Source: Karstenula rhodostoma CBS 690.94
Lineage: Eukaryota > Ascomycota > Dothideomycetes > Pleosporales > Didymosphaeriaceae
DNA: 64,000 nucleotides
Assembly (NCBI GenBank): GCA_010093485.1
Contig: MU001516.1
Location: forward strand, 524,184-588,183
Direction: 5' to 3'
Part shown: one piece after another, positions 1-10,640 of the stretch
Layout: each line of letters begins with the position of its first letter
How positions within the stretch are numbered: position 1 is the stretch's first letter
Notes under the pieces: model-generated
Seen by the model: only the letters and a program-made list of their open reading frames with translations
Database searches by the model: none
What the model was told of the DNA's origin: nothing
Translations under genes and position numbers: made by a program

Positions 1-3000
1 TACACTCGCTTTGGACTAAGGTCTGCGATTGTTTTGAGAATGTCGATTGCTGCAGCTCCCAACGGATCCCATGGTTGACATTGACCCGATTGGAGCATGT
101 GCAACGCTTCCTCGGTGCCGGTGCAGCCAGTCAAAGGATCAGGTATGACGAACGATGTATATGCATGAAATTGGGCCTTTGCATATAAAAGTCGCGGCTC
201 AGGAGGACATGACAGGCGCCCAAGGACGTCGTCGATTCCAAACTTTACATAGTCAGTGCTGCCAGCAGCTCGGACCGCCACATGCATCCCATGGCGTGTA
301 GAAGATATTCTTCCGCACGGTGCAATCACGCTGCGGCGTTTACTGTTTGCGACGTCACGAAGTACGATTTTGCTCTCGAAACCGTACAGTGTGCCAGCAT
401 CTTGATCGGAATCAATTTCTTCATTGAACTCTCGACATTGGAGAAGCCCTTTCGAGTTCACGAAGAACGACAGTTCCAAATGGCGTAGCTCGACAGATAG
501 CTTTCCTCTTGAGTGGATAGGCTCAAAGATGGTAATCTTTCTTGCGTCTTCAAAATGACGAAAGATGTCGGCAATCTGTTTGAAGAGATAAGAATTGGGG
601 TCGATCAATAACGTTCGGTTGCTTCGATGGGCTTTCTGATTAACAAGATCAATCCTCCAGTCGTTTATCCTTGTCTTCCACAGGACAGGCTTGCGTCGGA
701 TCTCGAGACACCTTGTGTTCAGGTTCAACCAATGCGCACAGTTTGAGATGAGTCCATCCGGAAGGTCAACAGTCTCGGAACCGACGAAAAGGTTAGACGG
801 AATGTATTCCAACAGCTCACCCTGACTCCAAGCGCGGATGATAATGCGCCCATTCCGAGATCCAAAGTGTATCTCATGATTGTTTATCCGCGATGCGAGG
901 ACATACGACATGTCGAACTCAGCAGACGGAAAGGTGAGAAGATGCTGGTTACCGAAAAGCTGCTTCACTTCATCTGACTCTCGAATATCACGTGGAAGTC
1001 TTCCCAAGGGCTTGCCATCGACTAGCAAGTGACCCTCGATAAAGTTGTAGTGAACTACTTGTGTGTTTGCTGGATTCCCCGTCGAAGTCTTCATAACACT
1101 CACTACCCATCGTTCATGCATGGATGAGACTTGCTGCCAGCCGTCGAAGGATTTCCCAGCTGAACTTCCCGGATCCGACCATGATGCGTTGATCGCCATG
1201 CCAATACTTCGAGGACGGGCTCTTATGGACTGTAGTAAGAGTGATCTGATCTGGTAGGTTGTTTTCGTGTCTCGGATCAAGATACTCTTCAGGACTGGCG
1301 GTAGCTTGGCCAAGTCCACAAGAAGATTTTCTTGAAGAGCCAATGATGCCTGAACGAATGTTGACAAATCAGTCTCTGACAGCATAGCGTCTGATTTTGT
1401 AATGTTGGAGAATGTCCTGCGGCAGAGCAATGCAGCCCAAAGAGCGTATCCAGCGGCTGTTTCCGCGATAGAAGTCTCTTTGGCATTTCTAACATCGGCT
1501 CGGAGACGGGTAATCCAAGTCAAGGTGATGCGACGTGCCTGAATCAAGAGATTGTCTGCACGCGTCATAGGGCCTGCCAAGTCACAAAGGCGCAGACTTA
1601 ACGTAATCATGACCTCCATACAGTGAACCTCACGCCAGTTCGACGTGATGTCGGTGAGGCGTTTCTCTACTTGTGCAGCAAGGCAGTCGCAAAACGACAT
1701 GTCGTCGAAGACCGCATGAATGTCGCCGAGTGTTTCGTGCTTTTGCTTTGCCGGTCCAGCTTGAGTGGCAAGGTGATTGAACATGCGCATCGTACTCTCA
1801 CTGCTGAAGTTTACGTTCGATGCGCCTAGTTCGACCAACATTGTCAGCCAGCGACGAGTGTTTCCTGAAAGCAGTCGCTGACAAGCCGTAAACTCTTGTA
1901 TCGAGACGCTAGATGGACATTGCGTTTCCGATGCGACGATTTCATATGAAGATGGCCCAGTTGTCACAGTGGGAGGGTGTAGCGAGCTTGGTATTACGGA
2001 GTTGCGAAGCCCAAGCGGCATATGTACTCCGCACTCATGTTGGAAGGTCAATGGCATGTCGAAATCCTTGACCCAGGTGTTTGAATCCACATCGAAGTAG
2101 GAGAAGTTTAGCCCATTTGGATAGAGCACATCGGATTCGGATGCCTTCATCTTCTTCTTACTGACCTTGTAGTGCGTGCCACGGAATGATTTGGATGTCG
2201 ATGCAACAGTAATACCGGTGGAGTGTCTCAATGCATATGTTTTGAGCGGGTCGCAGTCTCTCAAGAGTTTTGTAGGCGGCCCAGACTGCGGTTTGGCAGG
2301 GTAAGCCAACATGAAAATCTTCCACGTTGCATTACGATACGCCGCAAAAGACCTCGGAATAGCCAACTCAAAGACGACTGCTGCTGCTTTGGATGAGTCG
2401 CTAGGAATGAAGTCCTCGTGCGCATAGATCTGCATGCGGTTCCGAACCCTCCAGTGCCAGCATTTGGTACATCCCCTCACATCTCGCGTCCCATCGCGCT
2501 GAAAAGTGCAGGTACATGTGCCTCCAGAGATTCCCAAGGAATGTTCGTCAAACTCAGACCACCATTTTTCCAACTCTGATTTCTTCTTCTGGCGCGATGC
2601 CTCCGATGCGAGTCTTATCTTTTGGAGGAGGAGTTGCATTGAGCTACTGTTTGAAACATATTTCGACGCAAAGCACGTTTCTTTTTTCTCGGAGAATATG
2701 GTTGTCTGATGCTTACATCCCTCGCATCTGTCATGAAGATAGATCTGGATCTTGCGGAGTCGCCGCATTCCCGCAGCGGTCGGCAGATGCAGGGGATCTA
2801 AAAGCTCCGGAGTAAAGACTGGGTGATATTCCAAGAGTGTAGGGCAAATTTTGACCATGTACTTGTCCAGTCTCACCCAAAGCCTAAAAAGACTCAGAAT
2901 GAAGATGGACATTTGCTCAGGATCGGAGTTGTACGCTGCCCCAACACTGTTCATGAGACCGAGTATCGCTTCTGATAGCTTTTCGCAAATCCATTCGAGA

Positions 3001-4376
3001 GTAGCATGTCCAGTCAATTGAGGTTCTTCCGTTGATTCAATCTTGATCTCCAATTCGGTCAATCGACGATACTTCTCTGTAAACTGCTCAACTTGTTCAA
3101 TCGTGGTGTCATGCAGTGGTGGCAGTTGCAAAGATGGTCGGGTTCTCTGCTGTGAGTGAGGTAAATCCAACACGCTTTGGAGGTATGATCCACTGTTGGG
3201 AAGAGACAGGAAACGTGCTTGCGGATCAGCACGTGTGGGCAGCTTAGGAACTGGCCGTGTCGTGTCTCGCTTGAACTTCTCCCAGGCTAACTCCACCAGC
3301 TGCGTGACTTTCAAGATGCTCTCCTTGAAGAAGGCTGTAGTACAGTTGGATAGATGGACATGCGCTTCCGGAGACTCGTTTTTCTCTTGCTCAAGTTTTG
3401 TGAGACGACGGCATATTTTGGCTCGCAGGGTCATTGTCAGCTCAGGTGCCAGTCTTCCAGGGCATTCGAGTAGAAGCTCAATGAGTAGAGTGATGATCAA
3501 AAACTTATAGTTAACCCTCCCAGCCTCGTTTCCTAGCGAAAGTTGTAGTTGTCTCTGAATTCCCACACGTAGTGCAATCCAGAGAGGCAGTCTCCTCCAT
3601 GGGAGTACCGTGGTCTCGATGTTCGCGTCATCACGAACTCGTTTCCTCAAGCGAGGAACATCTTCATTTACCGATGACCCGATCGACTCGAGCAAGGGTA
3701 TGAGAAGGTGCGTTATAAGCCCTGGACTTCCTGTATCACGCGTTTCGACGATTGGGGTCTGCGCTTTTTTCGCAAGAGGTTGAAAGCATCTCAAAGGCTC
3801 CATGCTGCCCTTTTCTAGAAAGTCGGCCAGCGCATGTTGGAACGACGGCTTTTGAAACTCATCCAGTGGTATCTGAGCTGAACAGTCGGGGAAATCGCAA
3901 ACAAGAGTGCCTTCGCTAGCCAGCACCTCGGCAGATGGGGGCGAAAGTTCGAAAGCTTCGAAGACGACAGCTTCTGTTTGGGTGCTATCATAGAATAATC
4001 AGCTATGGAATTTATGCTATGTCGATGCCCATGGACGGCAGCCATACCTAGCACTGTACCGAACGATAAGCGCGGCGTTCTGTTCTATGATATGCAGCAG
4101 GAGTGGTTCCTCTTGATTGAAGTTGCGAAATTTTGAGAGCAGCGACTGCGACTCGAGTCGACCATTTACATGGAGAGCTTGACAGCGACGAAGATACTGA
4201 CGAACTGCATACCAGGGAGATGTCGCATTCTGGCTAGTGAGTCGGCTCAAAGTAAATGTAGCCTGAATGAGTCGGTCGATGATGGCATCACCGGTGCTTT
4301 CGATGTTGGCGTCCTGTTTGCCAGGAAGCTGTGGCGGTAAAACCAGGTGATTGAAGACTTCCATGAACACGGACAT
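1..4376 (-). CDS. DUF6606 giant protein (DUF6606/DUF3638/DUF3645 family), N-terminal part
   Basis: This is the N-terminal part of a very large fungal protein; the C-terminal half lies beyond the left edge. The start is ATG at 4,376, and the N-terminus MEVFNHLVLPPQLP matches the family's usual opening. Exon 1 also carries HIIEQNAALIVR. A short intron follows, GT at 4,047 (63 nt) or 4,059 (75 nt) to AG at 3,985; both choices keep phase. Exon 2 is open from 3,984 to base 1, about 1,327 codons without a stop. It reads FEAFELSP (about residue 118), LPWRRLPLWIALRV (236), ASTSKSFRGTHYK (703), RRWLTMLVELGASNVNFSS (821), VDGKPLGRLP (1,098), EEIDSDQDAGTLYGF (1,300) and PDPLTGCTGTEEAL (1,395). These are conserved blocks of the DUF6606 family as I know it. 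Members are about 3,000 residues, with DUF3638 and DUF3645 in the missing half, and are often auto-annotated as ubiquitinyl hydrolases; their biochemical role is unclear. There is no RIP damage. Confidence 0.93.
3985..4047 (-). other. Intron 1 of the DUF6606 gene
   Basis: This is the GT-AG intron that joins two open frames of the DUF6606 gene. On the minus strand the donor reads GTATGG at 4,047 and the acceptor is ATGATAG ending at 3,985, with a CTGAT branch-like site near the 3' end. The exon 1 frame would otherwise stop at 4,017-4,019. A second donor, GTACAG at 4,059, is also in phase and would remove four more residues, so the exact donor is uncertain. Confidence 0.75.
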
Positions 4377-4389
4377 AGCGAAAGGTGGG

Positions 4390-5511
4390 GATGCTCAGGT
4401 TTCAGTTGATGGTAGAGGTAAGCTACGCGACAGGTTATTTGAAAAGGTGGGTGAACACCCACGAAAATCAAGGTGAGTGACTGCGGACGTAAGGCAGTTG
4501 ATCGATTGGTTAATGTGAAAGTGAGCGAGATAGTGACGCGCCCAGCTACATCAATCGGAAGAGCCACATCCTTGGATTTGGGTCGACAGAAGATAGCTCC
4601 GTTTATGTAAGGCCAGACCTTTCTATATCAAACCAGGTGGGTCGCAATGGACGCATCACTGCACCAAGTGTGCTAGCGCTCCCGAGGAAGCGGCTTTACC
4701 GGAATCTTGGCATTTTGTATGGTAGTACATACGCCGTCCCCCTGACTTCCTCTGGCATGCCTTCCCGTTCGACATGGAAGACGATGCTTGGGGTTATCTT
4801 AGCAATCGCAGAAAAAAGCGCCGAGCTCCCTTCTAGCAGAGCCAATTTCAATGCATCTTTCTCTTAGCTCACTTTGAATGCATAAAACGGTGCTTGGAGC
4901 GCAATGCCTCGGCCATCTTCGAGTTTATAAATGACTGCACAATCAAGACGACACGTCGAAAATCTCAGCCTCCCAGCCCCTGATTCACTGCTCTAGTTCG
5001 TCGCTCGACAGCGCCATGCCGTCCTAGACGTCTTATATCCATTGTGCTCTTTAGACCATGCGTGGTAAGGGTCTGAACGCTGAGGTTCATCTGCAAGCCA
5101 GCGTTGTGTAAGCAGCAGAGCAGTTGATGAGGGAATTGAACCAAGATCCGCCTGTGAGAGGGGTAGGTGGGCCGGCGCGTAGGTAGGTGTTGAAGGTGAG
5201 CTTGATGGAAAGCTACTAATTTTTATAGCGCCTTCTTGTCGCCGCCGTCGAGAAACACTTGTAGTTGAGGGCGGTGACGAATCCACGCGCTTCAGCTAAG
5301 AGGATGTCGGAATTACGTGAGGCGAGGCATCGGGAAACTTGGGGTAGAGATATTCCAGCTCGGGCGAGTGTTGGGGTAAATGTGGAACGAGTCGCATGCT
5401 ACTGTCGGCGGCGGGCTTGAGGGCGAGAGCGATACGTGGTTTGTTGAAAGCGATATGCAAGTCGGCGCGCGGGAGCAGCGCATTAGCCAGGTCGGTCGTG
5501 CATTATCAACG
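4390..5511 (-). CDS. Unrecognised multi-exon coding-like tract, possibly decaying
   Basis: I do not recognise a family. Minus-strand frames here have protein-like composition, and two junctions splice cleanly. One is a 77-nt intron (GTAAAG at 4,699 to ATAG at 4,623) joining YVLPYKMPRF to RKVWPYINGAIFCRP in phase. The other is a 75-nt intron (GTGAGC to TTGCTAAG, with a pyrimidine run) upstream, joining GIALQAPFYAFK to ITPSIVFHVEREGMP in phase and removing an in-frame TAA. Further upstream the frame reads RADLHIAFNKPRIALALKPA. It meets TAG at 5,296-5,298 and, in the same frame, TAG at 4,990-4,992. These could be intronic (GTAATT near 5,316 is a possible donor) or CAG-to-TAG changes caused by RIP. 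Start and stop are not fixed, and the last exon's frame stays open into the DUF6606 start. It could be an intact gene of several exons or a remnant. Confidence 0.4.
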
Positions 5512-6511
5512 TGGTACCAATGGAACTCTCAGGACAGGGAGGGATAAAATCGTATCTAAGCGATAAAACGAGTTGCGCGGATGCATGTTCTTATCTTCAG
5601 CATGCGCGAACACCACACACAAGTTCCGGAGTCATTCTATACGGTCGGAAAAGCACATGTAAATTCCCGGTTGTAGACTACCCCTAGTTAGTGCAGAATA
5701 CCCCGCTTTTAACCGTCGAAAGGAAGAGCATATGCTGTCTAGCGGCTAGATGAGAGAATTGATTAATTCACTGCTGATTTGTTCCCGCAAGAGTACTGTA
5801 GGAACGTGGTAAGAAGATGGTCATTACGGATTTTTTGTATCATGGGCTGTGAAAGTTTGTCGTTTCGTGTTGATGTGTTGACAACTACGTGTACATAGAC
5901 TCGAAGGTGGCGTGGTGTGGCATCCCCAGCCTTGACGTGACTACTACAAACATGAAGCTATTGCATCCACATTCCTACCGCATGGCAACGTCTAAGTACA
6001 CAAGCCGGTGGGTATTAATCACTACATAGAGCTGATCCACGACCTTCGTGTCCCGGGGCGAGTGCCTGTTATTTTCCTTGCTTTTGTGGCACCGGAACTG
6101 TTAAGTTGTGTCATGTACCCCGCTCCCAAACTGAACTGCCCCTGCCACGCCGCGCACACTCCACAAGTCGTTGTGGGACTTACGTATCCTTCTTCAGCAT
6201 GTCGCATTCTTTAGTTATTGCGTTAACTTACGTTTTAGACTTTTAAGAATAGTCTAGAGAACGTCGTATATGTGGTATATACCTTTAATTATTACTAACT
6301 AGTAGGGAGGGCTAAGCTCTACTAGACTACAGTAAAATTATATAGTATATATTCACCTTTACTATTAGGAGGAAGTGGTGCGCGTGGCGTTAGACCGTGC
6401 ATCCTCACCAGGCACTAACTGAGTAAGCACGCTCGCACAGAAACCTTCCTCGGCGCCTGCACCCAGCTTCGACTGTCGTCTCTCTAGCCTCATACCTACG
6501 CGCAACAGACT
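5512..6511. other. Intergenic region with a small AT-rich island
   Basis: I see no convincing gene here. Short frames on both strands at about 6,008-6,214 mirror each other and have no recognisable product. Positions about 6,225-6,370 form an AT-rich island rich in TA steps that resembles the large block to the right and may be a small RIP-damaged insertion. The 60 bases before the F-box start are pyrimidine-rich, as is usual in fungal promoters. Confidence 0.5.
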
Positions 6512-8101
6512 ATGGCGACCTCTCTTTCACGAGTACCCGCAGAGATCGTCGAACTTGTTGCACGACACCTAGGTCTTTCGGATCTCCGCGATCTACGCCT
6601 CGTTTGCCGAGACGTCAACGCGAAAGTCACTGCGGGTAGTCGCTTCAAAGGTTTTTGCGTCCACAAGAATGTCGAGTTGCGGAAGTCGAACTTGGAAAAG
6701 CTAGGAGCTCGGCTGTGCGAGCCAGGTGTCCAGCAGTATCTGGAGCATTTGACCGTCACCGGACCTCTCATAGTGACAAAAGGCCTGGAGCGCATCATTC
6801 GCGAGAGAACGAAACCGGCCGATCTTGAAGACCCTTGTTGCTTGAAGCGCGATAATATTGGCAATCGCTCCAATGTGGAACGTGTTGCGGCTTCTCGATC
6901 TGACGTGGAAGACGCTATGTATCAACTGTCCGACTTCAAGCGCCAAATCGATGCTATCGACACAGAACGAGCGGTCGGTAATGACTCAACTGCCCTGACT
7001 GACTTATTCGACATGATCAGGACGCACTGCAAAGCAGCTGGGCTCAAGAGTCTCACTCTCCATCTGGTTGTCCGTAGAGAGCAAACCACTCTCCTCTCGC
7101 CAGCTGTGGGCGCTCCATTCCGACAGGTTTGGGAGGCCGCGCAGCATGTTTTTTCCGTCTCGCTGCAAGCCTGGCAACGTAGCGCTATCAAGATAGAGCG
7201 TCTGGACGTCTTCTCTGGAACAGAAGCGTGCGGGGTACAGACCTGCACATTCGCTGCCCCTCCGAACCAAACTGCCTTCAAAAACATCTTTACCGGACTG
7301 AAAGCGTTGTCTTTGAGCATTAGCAACCGATTGCTTCCGCTCAGTGCCGCGGAACAGCTTCGCGATGCCGACAGAGATGAAGAGCGTCCAGGCGGGCTGA
7401 CTGCGCTGCAAACTCCTGCGGAGCTCAGGGAAGAACGCATGAGATTACTGAATGTCCCAAGTAATAGCACTGGGCTCGCAGACTGCTTGAGATGGACGGG
7501 AAGCCTAGAAGAGCTATTGATCCATGATTATTGGATTATCAACAGTTTCGATACCTCTGCTCCCGCCCTGACTGCCCGCAAAGCCTTGCTGAAATACGCC
7601 GCGGACAATGCACCACTTCCGAACTTGCGCAAGTTGAGCTTGCGGAAAGCCGACATCGAAGTCAACGCGCTTCTGAAACTGCTGAAAAACAGTCCACGCC
7701 TGAAGTCACTCACCATGCGAGAAGTGACGCTGACTCCAAGGGATGGCCAAAGCTGGGAGAAAGTTTTTGCCCATGTAACTTCCCATGAAGCGGAACTGAC
7801 CCATGTCTACTTCGACAATCTCTTCGAGGAGATAGAGCAGCAGCATAGCTACGTCATTTGTTTTACCGCCGGTACTGAACCTGGTGAAGATGCCAGTGCT
7901 CGATTCGAAAGACTGAAGGTCCAATATTGGGACTGGCGGAGGCCGAGTGCAAACGGCTGGAATGCATTCGAGCTCCACCAGCGAGAGGACGTCCTGAGAG
8001 GCATTGCATACCAACTCAACTCACACTATATTATGGGATCGGTGCAGAACTCGGCGTGGATGGAACAACGAAGGCGCAATCACGGTCCTCTTGGTGCGTA
8101 A
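6512..8101 (+). CDS. F-box protein with leucine-rich-repeat-like C-terminal half
   Basis: This is a complete single-exon gene of 529 codons. Residues about 5-39 (LSRVPAEIVELVARHLGLSD followed by LRDLRLVCRDVNAKV) form an N-terminal F-box, the segment that binds Skp1 in SCF ubiquitin ligases. The substrate cannot be deduced. Residues about 365-405 contain LPNLRKLSLRKAD and SPRLKSLTMREVTL, typical of the irregular leucine-rich repeats that follow the F-box in many fungal F-box proteins. No signal peptide or membrane segment is evident, so it should be cytosolic or nuclear. The ATG sits in CTATGGCG after a pyrimidine-rich leader. The gene shows no RIP damage although the AT block begins 1.2 kb downstream. 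F-box proteins of this layout are numerous and variable in Dothideomycetes. Confidence 0.88.
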   Translation: MATSLSRVPAEIVELVARHLGLSDLRDLRLVCRDVNAKVTAGSRFKGFCVHKNVELRKSNLEKLGARLCEPGVQQYLEHLTVTGPLIVTKGLERIIRERTKPADLEDPCCLKRDNIGNRSNVERVAASRSDVEDAMYQLSDFKRQIDAIDTERAVGNDSTALTDLFDMIRTHCKAAGLKSLTLHLVVRREQTTLLSPAVGAPFRQVWEAAQHVFSVSLQAWQRSAIKIERLDVFSGTEACGVQTCTFAAPPNQTAFKNIFTGLKALSLSISNRLLPLSAAEQLRDADRDEERPGGLTALQTPAELREERMRLLNVPSNSTGLADCLRWTGSLEELLIHDYWIINSFDTSAPALTARKALLKYAADNAPLPNLRKLSLRKADIEVNALLKLLKNSPRLKSLTMREVTLTPRDGQSWEKVFAHVTSHEAELTHVYFDNLFEEIEQQHSYVICFTAGTEPGEDASARFERLKVQYWDWRRPSANGWNAFELHQREDVLRGIAYQLNSHYIMGSVQNSAWMEQRRRNHGPLGA

Positions 8102-8648
8102 AATGCCCTCTGAAGCGTAAGCAACCCCTACTCTGAAGTCGAACGCGTTCGTGCTACGGTAAGCTGACATAGCAATTAGACCCTCACCGAGGAAAACATT
8201 TCCGGATTTACGAATGACGGAAGGGAATTGCACGGGACAGAAGCAATGGGAGCCTTTCATCAAGTCACAGTATTTCTGGAGAGACTAATGAAACTCGATT
8301 CTCTCTCGTGTATAACGAGGATCACTTCTAGGCCCAGTGGACCCACGATCCCTCTTTCACAGATGTCCTTCAATCCTTCACTCACTGTGTGGACTTTACA
8401 ACCTATCACTGACCATAGAACAATCTTTCACTAACTGTAGACACTCGTCACCCCTCATTCCCACAATCCCTCAATCCTGCATGCATCACCGCCCCCCATA
8501 ACCGCCCCCACATTATACCGCCACACGTTCGTGAAGCGGTTCGATGCCTAGCTCTATACAGAAGCAAAACTTCAGTGGTTGCTCTATAGTACTCTTCGCA
8601 GCACCCATCCCTCTCCATTCTAGACACCTTTTTCTACCATTTCCCACC
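8102..8648 (+). promoter_or_regulatory. Intergenic region: F-box 3' flank and AsaB-like promoter
   Basis: There is no gene in this stretch. The left part would hold the 3' end of the F-box transcript. The right part, about 8,450-8,645, is C-rich, with CCGCCCCCC and CCGCCCCCA runs near 8,490-8,515 and CT-rich sequence up to the start codon, which is common in fungal promoters. No defined binding site can be assigned. Confidence 0.35.
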
Positions 8649-9355
8649 ATGGTCGCAGCAGCAGTCGCCCACCAAGCCGTCCTCCGCTTCGGTGTCCCCT
8701 ACACTTCTGTCAGCGTCGAGGAGCGCGGTCTCTACGCCTTTCCCGCCAACGAATCCGTCAAAGAACACTCCTTCCCCCTCCGCGATGCCCGCATTGCCCC
8801 CGAGCTCCTGCCCGGCACGGCCGGCATAGACGCTCAGGGCTTCGCATTCGTCAAACACAAATCCGCACTGCAGGACGCGCAGGATTGGATGGCTGGCGAC
8901 GCCGTCGAGAAGACGTACATCCCCGAGATCGAACAGCTGGCGTGCGACGCCACGGGCAGGACGCGCGCGGTGGTTATGGACGCGTCATTCCGCCTCAAGC
9001 CCGCTAACAAGCAGGTTAGGCCGAACTAGTACCGCAAGCGCGGGGACGCGATTAACGCGCAGGTGGCGCTGATGCCAAAAAGCATAATGGCGGCTGCGTA
9101 CTGCGCCCCCATAGCTCGCTCATGTACTCACGCTGTAACCCACAGTCTACGGCCGCGAAGCCGCCGGCGTAATCGAGCCCGCGCGCCAGGCCCATATATA
9201 CTACACGTGCCAGGGTATGCGCGACGCTGCACGGTACCGCCGCCAGGATATCTACGACCTGTGCAGGCAGACTATAGATACTAAGGACGCGGTCGCGCGC
9301 GGTAAGATATAGTAAAAAGACGTCCCGCGCTATATAGCCTTCTCTACCTAACGGC
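8649..9355 (+). pseudogene. AsaB/CmcJ-like (GA4-desaturase family) oxygenase, 3' half decayed
   Basis: The start at 8,649 has a strong CACCATGG context; an upstream in-frame ATG at 8,544 is less likely. The frame carries FPLRDARIAPELLPG, IDAQGFAFVKHKSAL, YIPEIEQL and VVMDASFRLKPA, typical of the fungal AsaB/CmcJ-like family, which is thought to act like Fe(II)/2-oxoglutarate oxygenases in secondary metabolism. Members are about 280-330 residues. Here TAG at 9,027-9,029 ends the frame after 126 codons, yet the same frame continues YRKRGDAINAQVALMPK. After a probable intron (about GT 9,098 to CACAG 9,145, leaving a one-base phase mismatch) another frame reads VYGREAAGVIEPARQAHIYY and MRDAARYRRQDIYD, followed by TAG TAA and RYIAFST. 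These are later blocks of the same family. At the expected His-x-Asp the sequence gives His-Ile-Tyr. The gene is dead or truncated at the AT-block edge. Confidence 0.72.
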
Positions 9356-9499
9356 TACTATATACTAGTAATATACTCTCTACCCTAGGTCTAGATATAT
9401 AATATAGTTAAAATTATAAAAAGAATAGAAACTAGTATCTAACCCCTTATATACTTAATCTAATTATATAGTTTAGTTATATATATTATATATAATTAC

Positions 9500-9655
9500 T
9501 ATAATTATTATAATTATAGTAAAACTAGACTAGAAAAAAGAAAAAAATTATATATAAAATATTAGTAATAGAAATAAAACTAATAAATATATATATATAA
9601 ATTAATAAAATAGTTTATATTATAAATTATATAATTATAATTCTATTAAAAGTAA
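9500..9655 (+). repeat. Direct repeat X, copy 1 (about 150 bp)
   Basis: This segment, running through TATATATAAAATATTAGTAA and AGAAATAAAACTAATAAATA, recurs at about 16,730-16,868 with scattered transition differences. Beyond about 9,655 the two copies diverge. The second copy lies just upstream of a gypsy-like gag, so X may be part of an LTR or leader of that element. This is an inference, since no second LTR was located. Confidence 0.5.
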
Positions 9656-10640
9656 TATATTCTATAAATAAATTACTTATCTATATAAAATATTTATTTT
9701 ATTAAAATTCTATTAAAGTCTACTATTATCTATAATATAATATTTAGAAATATATTAAACTAGAAAATAAAATAAAATATAATTAAAATAATATTTAGGT
9801 TAATTAGTATCTTTATCTTAATACCTAGGGGATATATATCTAATAAGTAGATTAAAAAGTAATTATTATAGAAGTTAGTTAATTAATAGACTAAACTTAT
9901 AAGGAATTATAATAGAGATATTATAATATTATTATAAAAAATAGAAATACTATTTCTAATATATATAAAATAAATATAAATATCTTCTAGTTTTATATTT
10001 TTATTAGAGCTTAGAGATAGGTATAAAATAAATTCTATTAACTTTTTTTTATAAATTTTTCTACTAATTTTATAAGTATAAATACTAACTATATATAATA
10101 ACTAGAAAAGTAATAGTAAGGTAGTATATAGTTAGAATATAGAAATAGATTTAAAAGAATATAATATAGAATTTATAAATAAATAGTATAATAATAATAA
10201 TAATAATAAAATATAGAAATAATAATATTAATAGGGGAAATAATATAGTAATATTATTATAAATATAAACTAGAGTAAACATAAATAATTTATAAATTAA
10301 ATTATAAACTTAATATTTTATTTTTTAAATAAAACTAGTAAGTATACTAATCTAATAATACTAAACTTAAATATATATTTAAATATAATAGATTATTTAT
10401 TTTTTTTTAGATAACTATTATAATATTAGAGGTCTAGAATATTATTTAACTAGTAAAGGTATATTAGAAAATATAGTTTAATTATTTTAGTAGTATAATA
10501 TACTATATATTTAATCTAATTATCTTAATTAAATTATAATAAAAATTTTAGTAATAAGTTTAATAATATAAATTATATTAACTAGAACCTATTTAGTTTC
10601 TTTAAAGTACTTTTAATTAAGACTAATAATAGTATAATAT
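9656..10640. other. Unrecognised decayed sequence
   Basis: This is very AT-rich sequence, with a short TAA-type microsatellite near 10,190-10,212. I see no recognisable gene or element end. Confidence 0.4.

Noticed and set aside
2506..2815. Plus-strand frames at 2,506-2,815, 3,196-3,510 and similar
   Set aside because: They lie opposite the long DUF6606 exon, which has clear family motifs on the minus strand.
4247..4567. Minus-strand frame 4,247-4,567 as a separate complete gene
   Set aside because: Its right part belongs to the multi-exon tract at 4,390-5,511, and its left part overlaps the DUF6606 first exon in another frame.
6008..6214. Small frames on both strands at 6,008-6,214
   Set aside because: They overlap each other on opposite strands, with no motif, no clear start context and no neighbour support.
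6922..7470. Minus-strand frame of 182 codons inside the F-box gene
   Set aside because: It is antisense to a frame with F-box and leucine-rich features and has no recognisable product.
8544..8648. Upstream ATG at 8,544 as start of the AsaB-like gene
   Set aside because: The 35 extra residues have no family similarity, and the ATG at 8,649 has a much better context; it cannot be strictly excluded.
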